64,000 nt of DNA from Acheta domesticus (Eukaryota > Arthropoda > Insecta > Orthoptera > Gryllidae): contig JAHLJT010000631.1 of the NCBI GenBank assembly GCA_031308135.1, forward strand, positions 220,389,584-220,453,583, read 5' to 3'. Of this stretch, positions 10,331 to 21,547 are shown in pieces. The translations under genes were made by a program, and so were the position numbers. A model generated the notes under the pieces. It was not told where the DNA came from, did not search any database, and was given only the letters and a program-made list of their open reading frames with translations. Within the stretch, counting starts at the first letter, position 1. Each line of letters starts with the position of its first letter.

Positions 10331-10566
10331 TAAAAAAGATTAGAATGACATAAAACACGTCCCCTGCGATATGTGATTCGCCGAATGCATGCCTGCGGAA
10401 GGTGTCTAACCGTGAGTGACGAAAAGTGGAACTGACAATACGACTGGACAATACAATGCAACTGGACGTTATCCGAGGGCGGGGCCCCCGAGAGCAAATT
10501 CGAACTCCGGTGCATTGAAAGTAGTAATGAGTCCAGACAAACGTTTGTTCAAACATGTATATGTTT
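10331..10566. other. No recognised feature
   Basis: Mixed-composition DNA between the SINE and the 3' end of the R4-like LINE. Nothing could be assigned. Confidence 0.35.
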
Positions 10567-10596
10567 ATATTATTATTATTATTATTATTATTATTT
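10567..10596. repeat. (ATT)n tract at the LINE 3' end
   Basis: About ten ATT units, i.e. (TAA)n on the LINE's strand. A matching (ATT)n tract lies at 14945-14992 on the other side of the LINE. Confidence 0.9.
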
Positions 10597-10701
10597 TTCC
10601 ATTACATCACGACTAAAGATGTTATGAGTCGGCTGAATATAAAATCTACTCCAGGTCGCAACCAGCTACCTAAGAAGCAGATCCGGTGAATATCAGTGCC
10701 T

Positions 10702-11511
10702 CTACAATACTTTACGCAAAATGTGGGCTGTTCCAAATAAACCAATTTCTTGCACTTCCCAGTCTTTTGAATTACCAGGGAGTTTAGACAAGTTCTTACT
10801 CAAATTTTGCGGAACAAATCCCAGAGCTCCGATAACTATCGGGACGACCTGTGCTTTTACGCCCCACATTCGGCTGATCTCGATTTCCAAACTCTTGTAT
10901 TTAAGACGTTTCTCTGCCTCCTTGGTAACGACGTTTTGATCGCAAGGTACAGCAACATCGATAAGTAAACACGATTTTTTCGCCAAATCCCGGATAACTA
11001 TATCCGGTTTGTTTGCCGCTATCGTGCGATCAGTTTGAATTTGTTGGTCGTACAATATCGTACACAATTCAACGGACGTCACCGGTTTTGGTGAGTGTTC
11101 GTACCACTTGGGGCACGTGTTTGGAACTTCGAGGGCGGTACAGATCTGCCAGTGGAGGTAGCTACACACCCTGTTTTGTCTTTTCAGGTATTCGGTATTT
11201 GCTAGGATTGGACAAGCTGAGATTATATGATCAATGGTTTCCACTTGCTCCTGGCAAATGCGGCATTTATCATCTTGGGTAATTTTGAGAACAGCTTTAT
11301 CAAAATCTCGTGTTCTCAACGACTGATCTTGGGCAGCTATTACAAGTGCTTCCGATTCTGGCTTCACTCTTCCCCTTTTAAGCCACATAAATGATTGATC
11401 TTTATTGATCTGCACTTTGTCCATTCTTTTTAGGTATTGTCCGTGGAGTGGTTTATCTCTCCACGATTTCTTTAGCATTTTTTGTGTATCACACTTCATG
11501 TTTAGCAGCAT
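10702..11511 (-). pseudogene. R4/Dong-like LINE ORF, zinc knuckle and restriction-like endonuclease
   Basis: About 265 residues, open. Residues 75-100 hold the CRICQEQVETIDHIISACP zinc knuckle (C..C..H..C). Residues 165-200 hold NKPDIVIRDLAKKSCLLIDV followed by AVPCDQNVVTKEAEKRLKY, the restriction-enzyme-like nuclease with PD, D and K. The end VPIVIGALGFVPQNL ... GTAHILRKVL is the usual R4-like C-terminus. This part of the element is intact. Confidence 0.8.
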
Positions 11512-11553
11512 CAGAAGTTCAGTGTCTGTGTTATTCGACGTGTCTTGCCTAGT

Positions 11554-12241
11554 TTACTTCGCAATGCTTCTTGCTAAACTAACAGTGCCTCTGTTTCCCA
11601 TTCTTCGGTCAGATTTCATGACCTGCCTCATTAGAGGGTCATCTTGATGGCTGACTACATACTTCCCCAGCCCAACCATTGCGTTGTGCCAGGAGGCCTC
11701 AATTTGTCTGAGGCCTCTTCCTCCTTCCTTACGTGACACATAAAGTCTATGTATATCAGCTCGAGGGTGGGAAACATGGTGCATTGTTAGCAGTTTTCTG
11801 GTTTTTCGATCCATGGTGCGGATTTCTTGCTCAGTCCAGTCCAACTAGTCCAAAACTGTATTCGGCTACAGGTACCGCCAAACTACCTATTGCAGCTATT
11901 TTATCCCTGCAATTCAGAGCGGACTGCAGGACCAGTCTCACTCTCCTCTAATACTCCCTACGAATTCTCTCTTTCATTCTGTCATTCGAGATGGTTTCAC
12001 ATTCTTCAATGCCCAGATATTTGTAAGTTTTACCTGGCTCAAGATCTTGAATCAAAGTGTGCGTATCAATTTCAATGTTCTCAGACGTCGTGAATTTCCC
12101 TCTTTTTAAATTGATTTTTGCACATTTGTCAATACCAAACTTCATGCAGATGTCATTGCTAAAGTCATTCACGACAGACAGCATTTGGGAGAGAATCACT
12201 TCATTCTTAGCAAACAATTTCAGATCATCCATGTAAAACAA
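11554..12241 (-). pseudogene. R4/Dong-like LINE ORF, RT palm part 2 (YMDD) and thumb
   Basis: Begins at FYMDDLKLFAKNE, the catalytic YxDD box, then DICMKFGIDKCAKINLKRGK and the KTYKYLGIEE motif. After a frame break at about 11948-11844 it continues with TMDRKTRKLLTMHHVSHPRA and RKEGGRGLRQIEASWHNAMV, thumb motifs typical of R4-type LINEs. Frame shifts occur at the YMDD entry (about 2 bases lost next to the duplicated block) and at about 11900. Confidence 0.75.
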
Positions 12242-12250
12242 ATGTGATAC

Positions 12251-12447
12251 CGTCGGTGTTCTTGGCTGGCCTCAAAATTATCTGAGATACTAGATATCCA
12301 GTTGCGTATATGATGTCATTGATTTCAGTAATATCTAGATCTCTGCCTGGGGTCTCTACCACCTCATTTAAGACAGAATTCACTGTTACTATCACTCTTT
12401 TAGCTTTGGCATTTTCGTATATTCTCCTCAACGGTTCGCGAGATTCA
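12251..12447 (-). repeat. 197-bp segment duplicated from 13661-13857 into the RT
   Basis: Bases 12251-12447 and 13661-13857 are the same length and differ at about five positions by eye (about 97 percent identical). The source codes for the N-terminal ESREPL ... AKNTD stretch. The copy interrupts RT sequence between SQADFGFKLHGD and GI(T)..FYMDD. Confidence 0.85.
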
Positions 12448-12610
12448 TCACCATGGAGCTTAAAACCAAAGTCAGCTTGCGACAACTGTCTCGATAGTGC
12501 AAATAATGCAAAACAGCAGAGGGGATAGTGAATCTCCTTGAAAAATACCCCTGTTTATCTGAATACTTCTGGTTTCTACTACTTCCTTTCCGCTGTGTAT
12601 TATTAACCTA

Positions 12611-13375
12611 TTACGACTTCATACTTGCCATGCAAAATTCAATAAACCTAGGATGAAATCGATAGATCTCCAGTGTCTTCAAAATCCAATCGTGTGGTAC
12701 ACTATCAAAGGCCTTTTGGTAGTCAATCCAAGCCATGCTCAAATTACGTTTGCGTTTCTTTACATCATTCAAAATGACTTTATTCAGTAGCAAGATTTCC
12801 TTACAGCCACAAGAGCCTTTACGACATCCTTTTTGTTCAGCTGGCATTAGATGATTCTTATCTAGATGTCTGTACATTTTGTCAGCTATGGCTGCAGTGA
12901 TAACTTTGTACAGTACTGGCAGACAAGTAATTGGACTGTAGTTCTTCGCGAAAGAGCTGTCTCCCGCTTTGGGTAGCAAATACGTGATTCCGCATGTGAG
13001 CCATTCCGGAATTTCCTTTGGGTTTTCTAAAATTTTATTAACAGCCTTTGCTAGATGAGAATGTAGTGCTGTTAATTTCTTAATCCAATAAATCTGGATC
13101 TTATCAATCCCGGGGGACTTCCAGTTTCCCATGTTCTTAATTGCTTGGAAGAGGTGTTCTTCCGAGAATTGGTGAACATCTTCCACTGTTTCTACAAGTT
13201 CATCGGCAGCATCAACTTCAGATTGAAGCCAAGATGCGTCTTTGTTGTAGGATCTGCTCTCCTCCCAGATTGCTGCCCAAAATGCTTCGACGTCATCTTT
13301 TGAAGGAGTAACAGCTTTGCCATTCGGTTTTTGAGTCAGATTGCTATAGAATCTCTTCGCGTCTGTTTCAAACAA
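12611..13375 (-). pseudogene. R4/Dong-like LINE ORF, reverse transcriptase fingers/palm part 1
   Basis: Contains the RT motifs in order. These are: the ..NWKSPGIDKIQIYWIKKL segment, LPKAGD..KNYSPITCLPVLYK (motif 1/2, canonical NYRPI changed to NYSPI), and GCRKGSCGCKEILLLNKVI. Last is the motif A segment SMAWIDYQKAFDSVPHDWI, with the first catalytic Asp. It breaks at about 12611. The region to 12485 includes a stop and frame changes before motif C. Confidence 0.7.
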
Positions 13376-14342
13376 CCGGTCTGTACATGGAAATTATTCT
13401 ACGTTTGTAACGTCTAATTCTTTGAGCCCATGCTTGAATTTTCTGTTTTAGCTTCTCAACTACCACTAGCCTGCTGGTGTCATTTTCAATTTGGAATTTT
13501 TGTTCAACATTGAATATTTTTCGTTGAACTTTAGAGGTGTGCGTTGATTTTGAAGATGCCTCACCTAAGAGTGATATTTCGCGCCGGGTGTCGGCTATCC
13601 GTTTCATAATTCTGTTGATCCATGGGGGTACAGGGCTGTTTACTCTGTTTTGCTGTCGGTCGTCGGTGTTCTTGGCTGGCCTCAAAATTATCTGAGATAC
13701 TAGATATCCAGTTGCATATACGATGTCATTGATTTCAGTAATATCTAGATCTCTGCCTGGGGTCTCTACCATCTCATTTAAGACAGAATTCACTGTTTCT
13801 ATCACTCTTTTAGCTTTGGCATTTTCGTGTATTCTCCTCAACGGTTCGCGAGATTCAAAAGGAATTTGACTAACTCTTTCTATCTCGCTCCGAAGGATAT
13901 TTCGCATTACGTCCTTATCGTCTAATTCATTGCCAGATGAATTTTCACCACTGACGTGTGTTTCACTGGAAAGAGATGAACCTTCGACGGGATCATTTTG
14001 AAGTTCTACATCTTCGTCATGTGGATTGTTCGAGCGAAGTACATACTCCGCATTTCTCTCAATGACAGCAAGTTGTTCTGCTGTGAATTTTCCACTATTG
14101 AGTATGTATCGTCGTTGACTGGCAAGCTTCTTTGAGTCTAGGGTAGGTTTCATATCTGGGTTCCGCTCTCTCCATACCTTGAAAACTTCAATTTCTGAGC
14201 CCCTATTTTTCGCTTTTGCATAGTAAAAGCACCACATCACCTCCTTTAATTCATCCCGGGTCCATCTCTGAGGATGGCTTCGAGCTACTGCCGGTTCTGG
14301 GTCCCTGGGACTAACATCCGTGGGATGGCCAGACGTCGACAA
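13368..14342 (-). pseudogene. R4/Dong-like LINE ORF, N-terminal region
   Basis: About 320 residues. Residues 20-90 hold WTRDELKEVMWCFYYAKAK and SKKLASQRRYILNSG, a Myb/SANT-like DNA-binding segment of R2-type LINE proteins. Residues 155-230 hold the segment ESREPLRRI ... RPAKNTD, which was later copied into the RT (see 12251-12447). A basic region (RIMKRIADTRREISLLGEAS; RRYKRR) closes it. No ATG occurs at the open-frame start (first codon TTG), so the true start is unknown. R2-type LINEs often initiate unconventionally. The frame runs into the next segment with an overlap at 13368-13375, implying one frameshift. Confidence 0.65.
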
Positions 14343-14944
14343 GGTGACATTAGCTCGGTTTCTGAGCAGGTATGGGACATTGGTAGAACAAGGCCACGTT
14401 AAGATTCATTACATTTCTTGTTCTATCCATTTTTCTCATTGGTTGGAATTGAAGATTCGCAGGACGCAAGTTCGAGTTCACAGATCACACTTAACCCTCG
14501 GGTTGTTTCCTGCCATCCGTTACTGCGACCCACTGTGGCCTCGGGGCATCCCCCCGCAGGGCCCAGCAAGGGGTCCCTCCGATCGCCAGTCAGCATTACT
14601 AAACCCTACGGGATTTTCACTGACAGCTGCAGGCAGCCTCCTTCGCTGGCTAATGCAAGGTTCGGGCCTCCACTCTAATCAGTGGCCTGGTGTGCCAACC
14701 CAGTTTCTCTCCTGTACCCTCTATGGGCCGACAGCAGGAAGTCCAAAGGTTCATGACCCTTCCCTCTCTACTTACTTCCCACTCTCCTCAAAATGGAGTA
14801 CTTCCTCGTCTGACCCCTCACCTTCAACCTATTCAGCAAGGGAGGCCTTCCGGTAGCTAGGCTACCACTGACATAGCTTTAAGGCTCATGCGGGTACTCA
14901 AGCTCCACCACCAACTCCAAGGTCGTGTACTTCCTAGGTGGAGT
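14343..14944 (-). other. 5' leader of the R4/Dong-like LINE
   Basis: About 600 bp between the first open frame and the (TAA)n tract. It is GC-richer than its surroundings. The plus-strand open frame across it has no recognisable domain. R2-type leaders may contain a self-cleaving HDV-like ribozyme, but I could not fold one by eye. Confidence 0.5.
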
Positions 14945-14945
14945 C

Positions 14946-14992
<47 letters not shown>
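14945..14992. repeat. (ATT)n tract at the LINE 5' end
   Basis: About fifteen ATT units. Together with 10567-10596 it brackets the R4/Dong-like LINE, as expected for insertion into a TAA repeat. Confidence 0.9.
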
Positions 14993-14994
<2 letters not shown>

Positions 14995-15510
14995 CAGTTC
15001 TGTCTCTGGATAAAATCTCAGGATTGAGGTAGCCGTACGGGCTCTTGCCAAGTAACGGCCTTTTTCGATGTGGAAGCAGGATTACATGTATTAGGCATGA
15101 GTAATACTATTGTTGAGGAACTTTCTGACTATTGCGTAAGTATTGAGGATGGCAACTTTCTGTAACTCCATGTACAATGTCTTTGGCATTTTGTTATGCA
15201 AAGTGTTGTAAAATGAAGACGAAAAATGTCGAACAAAAAAAAACAAGTCAAAACAACCGAAAGTAATTTAAAGTATCGGTGACGTCACATTCAGCTATTT
15301 TCTAAGTATTTGAAACAAATATTTGTTTCTCATTTTTTACGGAGACCATTGTAAATAACAGAATTGTGAGTAGAATATGTTTTAATTTTGTTCTTTACGA
15401 GTCTACACAGATCAACATTTAAGCAAAAGTATTTTATTAAAACGAATTGATATAATAATTAAAGTGTTACATATTTCTTACTTTTTAATACATATTTCTA
15501 TACATTTTAG

Positions 15511-15542
<32 letters not shown>

Positions 15543-15780
15543 TATTTTCCTAATTTTTAGTACATAATTATCCGGCCCTAATAATAATAATAATAATAAC
15601 AATAAAACACAACACACTCTCCAATAAAAACACTGAACTAATAATTTGTATATATTAAGGCTTATAATTTGAAATAAAATGCATTTTAAATCAATAAAAT
15701 CTAGAGTAAGTAAATATTGTGCATTTTAAGTAAAGATTACCATATGCACCCATTGCAGTCCCATTTTCAAACTTGCACCA
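14993..15780. other. No recognised feature; two simple repeats
   Basis: AT-rich. It holds a (TA)n run at about 15511-15537 and an (AAT)n run at about 15580-15600. No coding signal. Confidence 0.45.
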
Positions 15781-16734
15781 TCTGTTTGGAAACATATAAG
15801 GATTAGTTTAGAATTTTTTCAATTTTTTTGAAGATGAGCATTTTGAAAAAAATCAAAATTTTAAATTCAAATTTGAAAAACCTTTTGAACGCAACTCCTA
15901 TTGAGTTGTATATCATATAAAAGGCCATAAAGAATGCTGAAAAATGACACCTGTTCCAGCAGTCTATCTTAATTTGGAGCGGTTCTACAACAATTTAAAA
16001 ATGTTCGGGAACAAAATTTTACTTGGCTGTATTTTAGAAACGGGTGGATATATTTTGCTCAAAATTTGTAGTTTTCTTATTCTTCATTCATACTACCTAT
16101 GTGTCAAATTTCATCTGAATCTGAGATTGTGATGTAAAATGACTGTGTTGATTTAATATCGAATGACCCATACACTTATTAACATGGCATAGGCCCGATT
16201 TTCACGGATAAATCTGAATTTTCGAAAATTGTGAAAGTTTGAATATTTTTCGGCGTCTTTCTCCAGCTACAAAATTGAAGATACAGATTTTTTCTTCAAA
16301 TAAAATTTGTTTTGCATATTGAGTTCTTTCATAAAGGTCACGTAAACGTTTTTCAAAATTTTAGTAGTTTTCGTGCAATATTGCGTGCAATATGTTCAAC
16401 ATTAAAAAATTACAAAAACAAGATTTTCTCAAAAACGGCTCCAACTTTTTATTTAAACTTTTCGTAGGGATAGTGGTAAATTTACTCTATCAGATGACAT
16501 GAAAGCCATATTGGTCTATCGGTTGGTTTTTTCAAAAATTACAAAAATGTAAATTTTTTACATGTCTCTCACGTCGTTAATATTTACATTATCGGCGATT
16601 TTTTCACATTATTATATTTACAAGTATATATGCTTTAAATAACATTAAGTAAAGTTTCTCGAAAACACTACCGTTTTCTGAGAAAAGTAGCTCAAATTTC
16701 GGCATTTTCAGAAATGCTCAAACGCCACTTTCTC
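15781..16734 (-). repeat. Repeat H copy, left part, split by a DNA transposon
   Basis: H modules in reverse orientation (TTTCTCAAAAACGGCTCCAA; ATAGTGGTAAATTTACTCTA). The copy resumes at 19819 after the transposon at 16739-19814. Confidence 0.65.
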
Positions 16735-19700
16735 ATATCGCGACCTTAAAGTAAAAAGGTTCTATCTAACATTTTTTCCAAAAATGACTTTATGTTATAT
16801 TTGCAATGGTAGCGATGAGATTTACAGAACCTGCAAGTTACATTGATCTACGAAGCTTAGTTTCTGAGATACAGGTAAGGTAAAATGGTTCTATCTGCAA
16901 AACGTATGTTCAAGTTCGGGAAAAAAGGTTCTATCTGCTTCACCGCGCAAACCAATCTGTTTACATATATGTGGACATTATCTTGTTGACTGCGCAAAGT
17001 GTCCAGGTATTGTAAGATCTTTTGAGAAGCAGATTTAATTGCAATGTTGTGTGAAAGTGAAATTGAAGATGCTGTTTTCGAGCATTCTTGTTCTGAATAC
17101 GATTCTAATGCGGCAAGCAGTACTGAATAAGACGAGACACCGAGGCAAAACAGTGCTGTAAGCACTGTTTGTATTAAAGCAAATCAGTTCTGCAAGAAGG
17201 TAAACATACTTTTATAAATATCGAACTATTTATTCTTTATCGGGTTTAATTGGTAGCCATCTAGAATTTATAATAGTTTGGCGAAATTGGGCATTTGGAT
17301 ATCCCTTACGACGCCTGAGTGAATGTCTTGCTAAATCAACGAATTTATAGGTTATGCGACACAAACTATTTGTACTCCACTTCACATTTTGATATAATAT
17401 AAAAAAAATTGGTTACCTGTAAATCCTGTTTTCAACCCGGATTATTACGATTTTACTTCTTTTCGGTTAATACGTAAATGTATTGTTAACCCTTCGTTAG
17501 GAGCGCATGTATCTAGTAGACCCAGTCCGTTTTAAGAACTCAATATCTCGCTGTGTTGTGGCTGTAAGTTTTCGCAATCTGGTGGCATCGTGTAATAAGA
17601 AGGATTGGAAAAATGTGCAAGGGTCGAAGGCACATCAAGCTGGCTTAGAACATTTAAATTACAGAGGCAAGTTCATCAAGCTTAACAATTTAACAAAACT
17701 ACAAATTGTGGACATTTTTGTCGTCACAACTGCACTCCAAAAGAGCAAGAGAGATTATTTATTTCGTTTTACAAATTGGAAACTCATTCTGAAAAGGTCA
17801 GCTACATACTGAGGCCATCAAATTCTCTCCAGAAGAAAAGAAATCCAACAGAAAATATTCTAAACCTCGGAAAGAAGAATACATTCGTTTACAAGTTTTA
17901 TGTTTCAAATAAAGAAACTATTGTGTGTAAGAAGTTCTACCTCAACACACTTTCTATAATCCAGAGGGTGATAAATAATGCACATTTACACAAAGATAAA
18001 ATAACAGGAACACCAAAATTGGACGATCGAGGTAGGTAACAAAACTAAGGATAAAATACCAAAAGACGTGAAAGACAGAGTGAGGGCACACATTAAATCT
18101 TTCCCTAAAACAGAGAGTCACTATTGTAGACCTATTACTACCAAGGAGTGCCTCGCCTCCAACTTAAGTATCACGAAAACGTACGACCTCTACAAGGAAT
18201 ATTGCGTAAACGAAAGATGTCAATTTGTAAAATTATCTATATATCGGAATATTTTTAATGAAGAATTTAATTTGGATTTCTTTCAGCCAAAAGCGGATAG
18301 ATGCGAATACAGAATTAATGAGTTGGAAAATAATATTTCTAATGATTTAAAATTAAAATACACTGAAAACGTAGATGACAAGGAAAACAGGAAAAAGGAA
18401 AGAGAGGAAGATCATAAGATCAGCGATGAACAAACAATTGTAGTGTCCTTTCATTTAGAAAAAGTGATAGGAATTACGAGAGCAAACAAGTATTTTCTTC
18501 TATAGGAGAAAATTAAATTTACCATGACAGTTCATGTTTTCCCAAACAAAGATGTATATTGCGCAATTTGGACAGAAATTGACACAGGTCATTCTGGAAA
18601 TGACATTGCAAATGCCGTTTCCCAAATTTTGGATAAAATAATTCAAAACTCACCTGAGGTAAAACATATTATAATGTGGAGCGACAGCTGTGTACCCCAA
18701 AACAATAATCAGATGATATCTCTGGCAATGAAGGACTTTCTAAAAAACACCCACAACTCGATGACATAGTTTTGAAATACTCTATTGCTGATCACTTGTG
18801 TATTCAGGAAGTAAACAATGTTCATTACCAAACAGAGAAAGCTCTGAGAGCTAGTGAATTCTTGTCACCGATTTCTTTCATGCGGATACATTTGGCAGTA
18901 AATAGAAAAAAGCCACTTAATATTATTCAAATGAAAACAATGAATTTTAAGGATTTCCATAAAAGCATCAAACATCTTCATTTTAATAAACACCTTTCTC
19001 TCAAGTTTTGCAATTAAAATTCACTCAAAGACAAGCTGAAGTAGAGTATAAAATTAAACGTTCTGATTCACAGTTTTCCACCGTGAATGTGAAACCACAC
19101 ATTTCTACAAGATGGGTGGCGAAAAGTTCTTCTCCCATCTATTCGCCTGTGCAAACGTACGAGGCGAAAGAGAAGTTTTTAAAGAAGGAAAAGGTAGCCG
19201 ATTTAGCATACATGTTGAAATGGATGCCAACTCTGGATCAAACCTACTTCATAGAATTGCTTAAAAAACAAAAATAATATTATGGCTACGCGACATTTTA
19301 CTTTAATGTGTTTGTAATATATCATTTAAAATTTAAGGGTAATTCAGTAATTTACAATAGATTACTTTTTTCCACTTCTAGTCGGCTAAGTCTAAGTAAT
19401 GACATGAAATTAAAATTGAGTACTCTAAATAAGAATTTTACTAAAATGTAAGCACATTTTTTTTAATTCTTTAAAATTTAATAAATGATATAGTTGAATG
19501 TGTATTTACAATTATTTAAGTAATATACAAGTCAAATTTTCCTACCAAGAAAGATAGAACCTTTTTGCTCGAACTTGAAAATGCATATTGAGAGTAAAAA
19601 GGTTCTATCTGTAAAAATAGGGTCTTGGTTTCTACCAAAGTTACAATGCTTTTAGAATAATTATCAGTCTACAGTTTTGTGCTTGGATGTCAAGTACACT

Positions 19701-19818
19701 GACAAAGTTTCAATACATTTAATAAAATAGTTTTTGTTTTAGAGAGGGACAAAACTTTGAAATGCTCTCCTGTAAAATTTACTGCGGTGCAGATAGAACC
19801 TTTTTAAGGTCGCGATAT
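16735..19818 (+). mobile_element. Sola-like DNA transposon, 3076 bp, TSD ATAT
   Basis: Element 16739-19814 lies between 4-bp duplications ATAT (16735-16738 and 19815-19818). Comparing the flanks with other H copies gives the expected empty site, with CTC-AAAA-ACGGCTCC in H against CTC-ATAT-ATGGCTGC here. Inverted ends start CGCGACCTTAAA and then carry AAAAAGGTTCTATCT, with 5 extra bases on the left. The AAGGTTCTATCTGC motif recurs near 16885 and 16924 and near 19552 and 19601, in both orientations, as subterminal repeats. The interior has decayed transposase frames. The 4-bp duplication and transposase style suggest Sola, tentatively. Confidence 0.7.
17507..19277 (+). pseudogene. Broken transposase of the Sola-like element
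   Basis: Five frames in order with short breaks: 17507-17812, 17776-18039, 18068-18505, 18524-18769 and 18772-19277. Recognisable pieces: VCKKFYLNTLSIIQRVINN, VRAHIKSFPKTESHYCRPI, then KTYDLYKEY and FNEEFNLDFFQPKADRCEY. MWSDSCVPQNNNQMISLAMK carries a WSDxCxxQN core with candidate catalytic Asp, followed by KYSIADHLCIQEVNNVHYQ. The protein family (an SHYCR motif, then F.P..D.C, then WSDNCxGQN) is widespread in insects and cnidarians as a transposase-like protein. My placement in Sola is from memory. At least one in-frame stop and several shifts make it inactive. Confidence 0.55.
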
Positions 19819-20110
19819 ATGGCTGCTAATTTTTTCTTGAAACTTTTGTAACAGATAGTGATAATTACACCCTTTAATATGACGTAACGTTTATTTTGAG
19901 TTATTTTTTTGTTTTTTTCAAAAATTATATAAATGTAATTTTTTTTGAAAGATCTCTCACATCTTGAATATGCACATTATCCGCAATTTGTAAAAAATAT
20001 TATATTTGCAAGTGTAAGTGCTTCAAATAACTTCAAATAAAGTATTTTGAAAACTAAAACATTTTCTGTGAAAATGAGCTTCGAATTTTGCGTTTTTAGT
20101 AGTGCTAAAA
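19819..20110 (-). repeat. Repeat H copy, right part
   Basis: Continuation of the H copy interrupted at 16735. It ends where LINE sequence begins. Confidence 0.6.
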
Positions 20111-20149
20111 CGCCATTTTCTCTTAAACGGCTTTCCTCTTAAAAAGAGA

Positions 20150-21547
20150 AAATTAAACATTTCAAGCAAAAGTAATACTTGTATCACACAAAGAATTAGA
20201 ATATCGTGTAAAAAGAAACGTACGCTTTACTTTATTTCTAAACATCATAACGTATCACCCGGTTTCCATATATACTTTCCAGAATACAAAAGAATTTTAA
20301 GAAATAACAAAAACAAAAGCAATACTAATAACAAAACTAAAGCAATGTGGGATATCGTAAAAAATACAACTACATCATCTCGATACCTTGTAGAGAATGT
20401 TATTTTAAAGGATAATGAAAGAGAAACGAGTAATCCGGAAAAAGTTGCCAATCTCTTCACCAAACACTTTTCTATAATTGCGTCTGATCTCACGAAGGGA
20501 CTAAAACCACAAAATTCAACATCTTACACTTCCCAAAAAATTTCCGATATATTCTTTATTTCCGAAACTTCTCCCAACGAAATCCTCAGAATAGTCAGTA
20601 AACTAAAAAATAAACATTCATCTGGTTTAGATGAATTTCCGAATTGTTTATTAAAAACTTGTGCACCTGCCTTTATACATCCGTTAACTCACATTTTCAA
20701 TGCTTCTTTATGTACAGGAATATTTCCAGATATTTTCAAAACAGCAAAATTTAAGCCACTTTTTAAAATAGGGAACAAAAATGATATTCAAAACTACCGG
20801 CCAATTTCTCTTTTGTCAGTTTTCTCAAAAATATTAGAAAGGCTTTTCTACTTACGAATGGAAACTTTTCTCAGGAAAAACAAAGCGTTTTCAGACTCAC
20901 AACACGGTTTTAGAAAATCAAAATCTACGGAAACTGCCATTTTTTCTTTTCTCAAATATGTTGTTTCATCAATAGACCAAAATGAAGTACCATTGGAATA
21001 TTCTTAGATCTATCGAAAGCTTTTGACGTTATTGACCATAATCTTGCTCTCAAAATTACCTTCGTATGGAATTCGTGGTATTGCCCTAGATTGGATATCT
21101 TCTTACCTTAAACATGGGACTCAAAGAGTAGAAATACCATACTGGCAGGAAAGGACATTACATACTTATATTTCCAATTCTTGGCCAATTGTGCATGGGG
21201 TCCCGCAAGGTTCGAACTTAGGTCCTATTCTCTTTCTGTTATATGTAAACGATATGCCCTCGTCTATTAAAAATGGAAGAACGGTTCTGTTTGCTGATGA
21301 CACGAGTGTTCTTTGCAAAAAAGAAGCAGTAAATAGTACAATTTCAGAGGTTTCAAATTGGTTTAATAATAACAAATTAATTGTTAACGAAAGAAAAACT
21401 GTTTCAATGCATTTTTGCATCTCAAATCGGAAATCGCATGTTCCATTGAAAATGAACAATATGCAATTAGCTGATGTTGCAGCAACAAAATTTTTAGGTC
21501 TTTCAATTCAATCAAACTTCAAATGGAATGTACATATAACAGAATTA
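20150..21547 (+). mobile_element. CR1/L2-group LINE, reverse transcriptase part 1 (interrupted)
   Basis: An RT-coding fragment in three frames. Visible in order: NKTKAMWDIVKN, KNKHSSGLDEFPNCLLK (motif 1), QNYRPISLLSVFSKILE (motif 2), SQHGFRKSKSTETAIF, then FLDLSKAFDVIDHN (motif A, read at 20995-21040 after a one-base shift). Next come GIALDWISSYLKHGTQRVE, HGVPQGSNLGPILFLLYVND (motif B), LFADDTSVLC (motif C, F.DD) and ATKFLGLSIQSNFKWNVHI. The motif wording is that of CR1/L2/Daphne-type LINEs. It stops at the TTA target site of the Harbinger-like element and resumes at 24735. The endonuclease half is missing (5' truncated). Confidence 0.7.

Larger units (their letters stand above)
10597..14944 (-). 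mobile_element. R4/Dong-like non-LTR retrotransposon, near full length, decayed
   Basis: A LINE of about 4.35 kb read right to left. Order: 5' leader (14944-14343), N-terminal basic and Myb-like region (14342-13368), reverse transcriptase (13375-11554), Cys-His zinc knuckle plus restriction-like endonuclease (11511-10702), and a short 3' untranslated region. There is no apurinic endonuclease domain. The C-terminal PD..D..K-type nuclease puts it in the early-branching R2/R4/NeSL/CRE group. The wording of the C-terminal region is that of R4/Dong/Rex6-like elements. It sits between (TAA)n tracts, and Dong of Bombyx is known to insert in TAA repeats. It is inactive as seen: several frame breaks and a 197-bp internal duplication in the RT. 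Confidence 0.8.

Noticed and set aside
14320..14856. Plus-strand gene over the LINE leader
   Set aside because: Antisense to the R4-like LINE 5' leader. No domain, and Pro/Ser-rich only because of base composition.
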